A stretch of DNA of 64,000 nt, from positions 1 through 64,000 of the forward strand of contig CAWJNN010000012.1 in the NCBI GenBank assembly GCA_963844115.1, written 5' to 3'. Below, piece after piece: positions 59,795-64,000 of the stretch; the stretch's first letter is position 1, and each line of letters starts with the position of its first letter. The translations under genes and the position numbers were made by a program. Under the pieces are notes generated by a model that searched no databases, was not told where the DNA came from, and saw only the letters and a program-made list of their open reading frames with translations. This DNA comes from CS4-C045 sp963844115 (GTDB lineage Bacteria; Planctomycetota; Planctomycetia; Pirellulales; UBA7805).

Positions 59795-60026
59795 TTCGCG
59801 ACTGTGCTGCGGTCATTATCCAGTGGGGCTGAGCCTGGAACCGTTCCACACTTGGAGTCCCTGTTATTGTAACGCAGCCATCAGGCGTTTCCAGTAAGTC
59901 GGCTACCCAACAAATGAAGGGTTTCCAGAGTCGAGTTGAAACCCCGCCCCGCAACGGATTCTCCGGACCGTCGAAGCCCCACTTGAGGAACCCACCCTCT
60001 GTCGGGGTATGCCGGTGTTCATTTTA
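59795..60026. other. Intergenic region upstream of the DUF1080 gene
   Basis: About 230 bp with no recognised gene; it should contain the promoter of the minus-strand DUF1080 gene. Confidence 0.4.
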
Positions 60027-60094
60027 ACGGTCGTATTTTGCAGCCATCCAACAAAGGGATGGGAAAACGGGACGGTGGGGGGCCTACGCGAGGG
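60027..60094. repeat. Dispersed 65-bp element, copy 2
   Basis: It has the same CGGTCGTATTTTGCAGC start and GGGACGGTGGGGGGCCTAC end as copy 1, with about 80% identity by eye. Confidence 0.75.
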
Positions 60095-60104
60095 ATGCAG
60101 ACAT

Positions 60105-60143
60105 AAAAAACCCCGCCAAGCCGAGGTGACAGGGCGGGGTTTT
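60105..60143 (-). terminator. Rho-independent terminator
   Basis: ACCCCGCC and GGCGGGGT form a 8-bp GC stem around a 14-base loop, flanked by A6 on the left and T4 on the right. It could act in both directions; the longer T-run is on the minus strand, after the PEP-CTERM-like fragment. Confidence 0.75.
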
Positions 60144-60167
60144 GAAATATTAGATGGTCTAAACGAA

Positions 60168-60224
60168 CTACCTGCGTCGTCTGCCAACGAAGCCCAGCAA
60201 CACCAGGCCGAGGGGCATCACCAT
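60168..60224 (-). pseudogene. PEP-CTERM-like C-terminal fragment
   Basis: The minus strand encodes a hydrophobic segment ending MVMPLGLVLLGFVGRRRR and a stop, 25 bp before the terminator. This is the membrane helix plus basic tail of a PEP-CTERM exosortase sorting signal. The body of the protein and the PEP motif are missing, so it seems to be the tail of a lost gene. Confidence 0.4.
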
Positions 60225-60288
60225 GGCTCTCGATTGCGAATAAAAATACAATCGATTCTCGGTACCAGCAACAGGCAGCACGCATCCA

Positions 60289-60999
60289 ATGGCAATCAAT
60301 CATTTCGGGGTCCTTGAATACTGCATCTACCTCGGTCTGTGTTTTGTCGCGGTGTTCGTATCGATCATTCTTTCGAAAATGATCCATGGATGGTTGAGCG
60401 AAGAAGAGAAAGAGAAGGTCGAGACGCGTTCGGGCTACCTCTTCGAGGCGATCAGCCTGACATCGACTGTGGCAATTCCTGGCGGGTATTGGTTCCTATC
60501 GAGATTCGCGCCTCAGTTTTTCGATGCTCGTCTTTGGCAAATCATCATCGCGACGTTTTTGGCTTTGACGATTTTGATGATCATCGCGTCAGTCTCGCAG
60601 TTCCGTGCGTGTCGCGACTCTGCGCCCTGGTGGTATTTCGCGTGCATCACGGCTTCGAAAGCGTTAGGCTGGGGCGGCATTATTGCGATGATCACTTTAG
60701 TCGCGATGGTTACACGACCGCTTCCTGGGGAAGAAGGAGCGGCAGATTCATTTCCAGACTACAAGGTCGAGGTCTCAAACACGCTACGCGAGAATTATCC
60801 CGGTCAGTCGATCCAGATAGTATTACAATTCGGAGACAACGATTTGAAGGTGCTTACTGTGATAATTGATGGACGCAATGTCCCTGTAAATCACGACAAC
60901 TTCCAGAAATTGGAACAAGACATACTGGCCGTGCGGATTTCAAGCCGGTTAAAACGAATCTCGAAGAAAGTGATCATTTCGGTCGCACCGCAGAACTAA
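60289..60999 (+). CDS. Membrane protein, uncharacterised
   Basis: A 236-residue protein with four transmembrane helices in the first 145 residues (CIYLGLCFVAVFVSIILS, LTSTVAIPGGYWFL, IIIATFLALTILMIIASV, ALGWGGIIAMITLVAMV). A C-terminal soluble domain of about 85 residues (YKVEVSNTLRENYPGQSIQIVLQFGDNDLKVL) follows. No family is recognised. It stands alone between repeat elements. Confidence 0.55.
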   Translation: MAINHFGVLEYCIYLGLCFVAVFVSIILSKMIHGWLSEEEKEKVETRSGYLFEAISLTSTVAIPGGYWFLSRFAPQFFDARLWQIIIATFLALTILMIIASVSQFRACRDSAPWWYFACITASKALGWGGIIAMITLVAMVTRPLPGEEGAADSFPDYKVEVSNTLRENYPGQSIQIVLQFGDNDLKVLTVIIDGRNVPVNHDNFQKLEQDILAVRISSRLKRISKKVIISVAPQN

Positions 61000-61279
61000 A
61001 CCCATCGCGGATAGTAGTTTCATCGATGGTTCGTTTTCCCCTGCTCTTGCAACAAACCCATTCCGAGGCTCCGACGAGTTCCTGGGACCGTGGGGCACTC
61101 TACAGCGGGCAGAGCCGAAAATGGCCGTTCTGAGCCCCGTCAAACGGTGGTATTTTGCAGCGCACAGAAAAGGTACGAGTTGATGAAACAGCCGGACGGC
61201 AATCGAACGCCCGCTAATCACTAATCACGGCCTGACCCCAGACCCTTCCCCTGAAGTTGAGCGCGTTGGCGGCAGGGAT
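61000..61279. other. Intergenic region with repeat copy 3
   Basis: No gene is recognised. It contains the third, partial copy of the 65-bp dispersed element (61143-61200). Confidence 0.4.
61143..61200. repeat. Dispersed 65-bp element, copy 3 (partial)
   Basis: AACGGTGGTATTTTGCAGCG followed by CACAGAAAAGGTACGAG, matching the first half of copy 1; the second half has diverged. Confidence 0.6.
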
Positions 61280-61465
61280 GTGCAGTTGACACGTTTCCAG
61301 CAGTGGCATGGGATCTCCGAAAGAATCGCGGAAGCCGCCATTAAGGAATGGGTGATAACGCACAATTGGGACAACGATTGGGACATCGAAGAGGTAAAGG
61401 CGATCTGCTTGCGAAACAAGCGCTCTGGGATTCCATACGACTACCTGCCGGAGTCCGAGAAGTAG
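61280..61465 (+). CDS. Small hypothetical protein
   Basis: A 61-residue ORF starting with GTG (MQLTRFQQWHGISERIAEAAIKEW...). The amphipathic, charged sequence looks protein-like, but no family is recognised and the AGGGA site is only fair. It lies between repeats, so it may be a remnant. Confidence 0.3.
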   Translation: MQLTRFQQWHGISERIAEAAIKEWVITHNWDNDWDIEEVKAICLRNKRSGIPYDYLPESEK

Positions 61466-61656
61466 GCGGCGGCGACAATTCTGCGGATCACAAAATCTTT
61501 CTGAACGAACCGCTCACCCCCGCTCCAGCCGCTGCCGTGCGCGCCGCAGCGTCTTTCAGGCGGATGATGACACCAACTTCAAAAAGTGGAAATAGTTAAT
61601 TCGTTGGAACCCCACGACCTCGCCAACCATCTCTATCTTTTTCAGTAAATGAAATG

Positions 61657-62945
61657 ACCCCACGTATAATCCGAAAATAATCACTTGGTGAGGATTCGGA
61701 CGGGGCGCGATTCGTTTTGACCCCCCCATATAATCCGAAAATTTGCACTTGGTGAAAATGTGGAAGTTCGTCGTCGTCCGGCCATCAGCCAGCAAAAGAT
61801 GTTTTCTTGACTCTCTTGTTTTTTGTCCTGTGCTTTTAGTTTCGCGGCCAACTTTTTGTTGATCTTCAACTGCTCGGCCTTTTGCGACGGTGTCCGCCGT
61901 CGTTTTTCTGGGTTGAAGAAATCCCTCCACAAACTGATTGTTGAAGAGAATGCCTTCGGGTACGGCCTGGAGGAGAGGGGGACAACCCCACGGATAATCC
62001 GAAAATTTACACTTGGTGAGAATGTGGAAGTTCGCCGTCGTCCGGGCGGGCCGAGGCTGATCAGAAAAAAGTAGGGGAGAAGAACGCCACACCTTTGCTC
62101 GAATCGCTGGAGCTATTCAATAAGTTGCTCCCTAAGTTTGAGAAGTTGGCGGAACAGGCGGCGCAGGAGGGTCGTGAAAAAGGGGGTCCGCAGGGTGGTC
62201 GTGGAAAGAAGAAAACCTCTAGGGGAACTTCCCCCAAGGGTAAACGAGACGAGTCCAAACGCACCCGCGAACTCGCCGCTGCATCACACGATTACTCTGA
62301 AAAAACATTCCGCAAAGTTTCCGAAGTAAAGGACGCTGCCAAAGAAGACAAGAAGTCATGGTGTTTCACGCGGATCGATTTTTTCTCAGACCATGAGCCA
62401 GCAAAAAAATGTTTTCTTGACTCTCGCAGAAAAATTCGGTGTTTTCAAACTTAAATATGGAGGTTCCCATCTTTTTTCCAACCTTTTTACCAATAGCAAG
62501 GACGCAATTCACTTTCTCGAAATTACTCTTTCGATTGGCATCATTTTTTGAGATGTCTTATCGAGTTCAAACTTTGAAAAAGTTCGTGTTTGGAAAGTTT
62601 TGACCCCACGGATAATCCGAAAATTTACACTTTGGCGGGAATGTGGAAGTTCGCCGTCGTCCGGCCATCAGCCAGCAAAAAAGTGTTTTCTTGACTCTCT
62701 TGTTTCTTGTCCTGTGCTTTTAGTTTCGCGGCCAACTTTTTGTTGATCTTCAACTGCTCGGCCTTTTGCGACGGTGTCCGCCGTCGTTTTTCTGGGTTGA
62801 AGAAATCCCTCCACAAACTGATCGTGGAGGAGAATGCTTTAGGGTTTGGCCTGGAGGGGGGGCAGACCCCACGGATAATCCGAAAATTTACACTTTGGTG
62901 AGAATGTGGAAGTTCGCCGTCGTCCGGCCATCAGCCAGCAAAAGA
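61657..62945. repeat. Direct-repeat array with a roughly 230-bp duplicated block
   Basis: A core beginning CCCCACGGATAATCCGAAAA occurs five times (61657, 61722, 61986, 62603, 62867), the first two with 1-3 differences. Two copies (61722 to about 61955 and 62603 to about 62837) extend for about 230 bp with near identity, through TGTCCTGTGCTTTTAGTTTC and onward. The minus strand of the block could encode a Lys-rich peptide (MWRDFFNPEKRRRTPSQKAE). Probably remnants of a repeated mobile or accessory element. Confidence 0.75.
62095..62454 (+). pseudogene. Basic helical protein fragment between repeats
   Basis: A 119-codon ORF of which the middle (KRTRELAAASHDYSEKTFRKVSEVKDAA) resembles the helix-turn-helix region of ParB-type or plasmid-replication proteins. 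The start and end fall into repeats, so it is likely a fragment. Confidence 0.3.
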
Positions 62946-63358
62946 CTGATAGGCGTTTTGACGCCAGCCTTCGCCTATCTTGACTGATAGGCGTTTTGAC
63001 GCCAGCCTTCGCCTATCTTGACGCGTTACTGATAGGCGACTGAACTGATAGGCGTTTTGACCCAGCCTTCGACTGATAGGCGTTTACTGATAGGCGTTTT
63101 GACGCCAGCCTTCGCCTATCTTGACGCGTTTGGCTGACTGGGATGAGGATAAACTGATAGGCGTTTTGACGCCAGCCTTCGCCTATCTTGACGCGTTTGG
63201 CTGACTGGGATGAGGATAAAGACTGATAGGCGTTTTGACTGATAGGCGTTTTGACGCCAGCCTTCGCCTATCTTGACGCGTTTGGCTGAACTGATAGGCG
63301 TTTTGACGCCAGCCTTCGCCTATCTTGACGCGTTTGGCTGACTGACTGATAGGCGTTT
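62946..63358. repeat. Ladder of 3'-truncated direct repeats
   Basis: Eleven copies of ACTGATAGGCG start at 62946, 62984, 63028, 63044, 63072, 63086, 63153, 63222, 63238, 63290 and 63345. The longest unit is about 69 bp (through GCCAGCCTTCGCCTATCTTG and GGATGAGGATAA). All others have the same 5' end but stop at different points. Each full unit contains inverted pairs GATAGGCG / CGCCTATC and GGCG / CGCC, which can fold. Spacers are not unique, so it is not CRISPR. Confidence 0.85.
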
Positions 63359-63359
63359 G

Positions 63360-63506
63360 CACCGCAAGGAAAGTCTACAAGCCGACCTCGACGACGCAAA
63401 CGCCGCGCTAGTGCGGATCACTTCCGAAAACAACAGCTTGATCGAGATTCTCAATCGAGACTTGCCGCCGCAGTTGCCGCAGCCGCAGGCCGCGAGCCTC
63501 TCATAA
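63360..63506 (+). pseudogene. Coiled-coil fragment after the repeat ladder
   Basis: A frame encoding HRKESLQADLDDANAALV and a short helix, ending in a Pro/Gln tail (PPQLPQPQAASLS) and TAA at 63504-63506. The heptad pattern indicates a coiled coil. It has no start because the repeat ladder precedes it. More coiled-coil-like sequence (AAARDRLADARKAVAGAQ, about 63594-63650) follows in another frame, so this may be a broken phage or structural gene. Confidence 0.3.
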
Positions 63507-63897
63507 ATACAATCATCACGCACGCCCCGGAGGCCGAGGCCGACGCCGCATTGGCAGCACCAGCAACACACAGCCCTCTACGCCGCAGCCCATGCAGCCG
63601 CGAGGGACAGACTAGCCGACGCGCGCAAGGCCGTCGCAGGTGCTCAGGGGAAAGGCGACGAGTTGCGCGCAAGATATTCGCGGCGCGAGTGCGGCGCTGG
63701 CTGCTTCGAGATTGCTTTTTTCGAGGGACAGATCGAACGCGAGCAGGAGGAAGACAACGAACAACGCCGCGCGTGCTCGGCGCCGTGTAGTGAACCGTGG
63801 AAGATGTCCGGCGGGTATCGCACAGGCGCCGGACAGCGACGCGCAGACCTTTTCGGGTTCTAAGGAAAGCGCAGGCGCACCCGTAGCAGGTGTATTA

Positions 63898-63999
63898 TCA
63901 TCCGCCCGCTGCGGGTTTTTCCTTTCCCGCCGCGTCGGTGCTTTCACCCATCAGCCACAGGATGCAGGAAATGATCGGCACAGTGACCCATATCAAACT
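63898..63999 (-). CDS. C-terminal fragment of a membrane protein (partial)
   Basis: The minus strand reads in from the window edge: SLIWVTVPIISCILWLMGES, then a charged tail and a stop at 63898. A hydrophobic helix with a short charged tail is compatible with a small holin-type or other membrane protein; only the end is visible. Confidence 0.35.
   Translation of the reverse strand, partial: SLIWVTVPIISCILWLMGESTDAAGKEKPAAGG
63903..63921 (+). terminator. Weak hairpin with T-run
   Basis: CCCGCTGCGGG is followed by TTTTTCC. The stem is short (4-5 bp), so a terminator call is tentative. Confidence 0.35.
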
Positions 64000-64000
64000 A

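Noticed and set aside
62946..63358. CRISPR array
   Set aside because: Units differ in length and share a 5' end; there are no unique spacers of constant size and no cas gene is nearby.

Overview
The window looks like chromosomal DNA of a planctomycete, probably of the Pirellulales. The evidence is family content: a DUF1501 protein and large c-type-cytochrome proteins of the PSCyt1/DUF1549/DUF1553 kind, a secreted protein whose N-terminus carries the planctomycete export-type motif FEPLEPRQMLS, a GAF-HlyD plus M50-HlyD export module, and a DUF1080 protein. No rRNA or tRNA gene was recognised.

Layout. 1-5.1 kb: export/adaptor module (HlyD, GAF-HlyD, M50-HlyD). 5.2-13.3 kb: thioesterase, copper P-type ATPase, CinA, a membrane protein, RecG and a GGQ-type release-factor-like protein. 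13.5-23.6 kb: amino-acid and C2 metabolism, with PutA on the minus strand and then, on the plus strand, a creatininase-family amidohydrolase, an alanine-glyoxylate aminotransferase and the glycolate oxidase subunits GlcD, GlcE and GlcF. Together these can take glycolate to glyoxylate to glycine and feed electrons to the respiratory chain.

24.0-33.4 kb is an integron and the most interesting part. An integron integrase with an extra N-terminal domain (minus strand) faces an attI-like region with five GATAAGT heptamers. Plus-strand cassettes follow, separated by attC sites: a VOC protein, a SMI1/KNR4-like protein, a lectin-like propeller protein (broken), a 2.5-kb unit carrying a tyrosine recombinase plus an IS91-type HUH transposase that ends in a 60-bp attC, a methyltransferase, and a minus-strand toxin-antitoxin-like pair. 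A minus-strand group II intron whose reverse transcriptase is reduced to an N-terminal stub sits inside the R'' box of the third attC. An ankyrin fragment follows.

33.5-39.5 kb holds core genes: a zinc-ribbon coiled-coil protein, the primary sigma factor with a clear terminator, primase DnaG and Aat. 39.5-45 kb: a secreted CAP-domain protein with about nine DSAGND-type repeats, RNase HI and a sensor histidine kinase with a haem-type motif. 45-60 kb: planctomycete surface or periplasmic proteins (DUF1501, PSCyt1/DUF1549, cytochrome-WD40), two membrane proteins, a YdjY-like lipoprotein, a heparinase-like protein, a YggS-family PLP protein and a DUF1080 protein. 60-64 kb is dominated by repeats: dispersed 65-bp elements, a roughly 230-bp direct duplication, an odd ladder of 3'-truncated repeats, and a right end of different composition with phage-like fragments.

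Many core genes (recG, dnaG, putA, copA, glcE, yggS and others) carry single-nucleotide frameshifts. This is more likely residual sequencing error than gene death, so interrupted genes are listed as single CDS features spanning all frames. All function assignments are from reading the protein sequences by eye; no database search was run.
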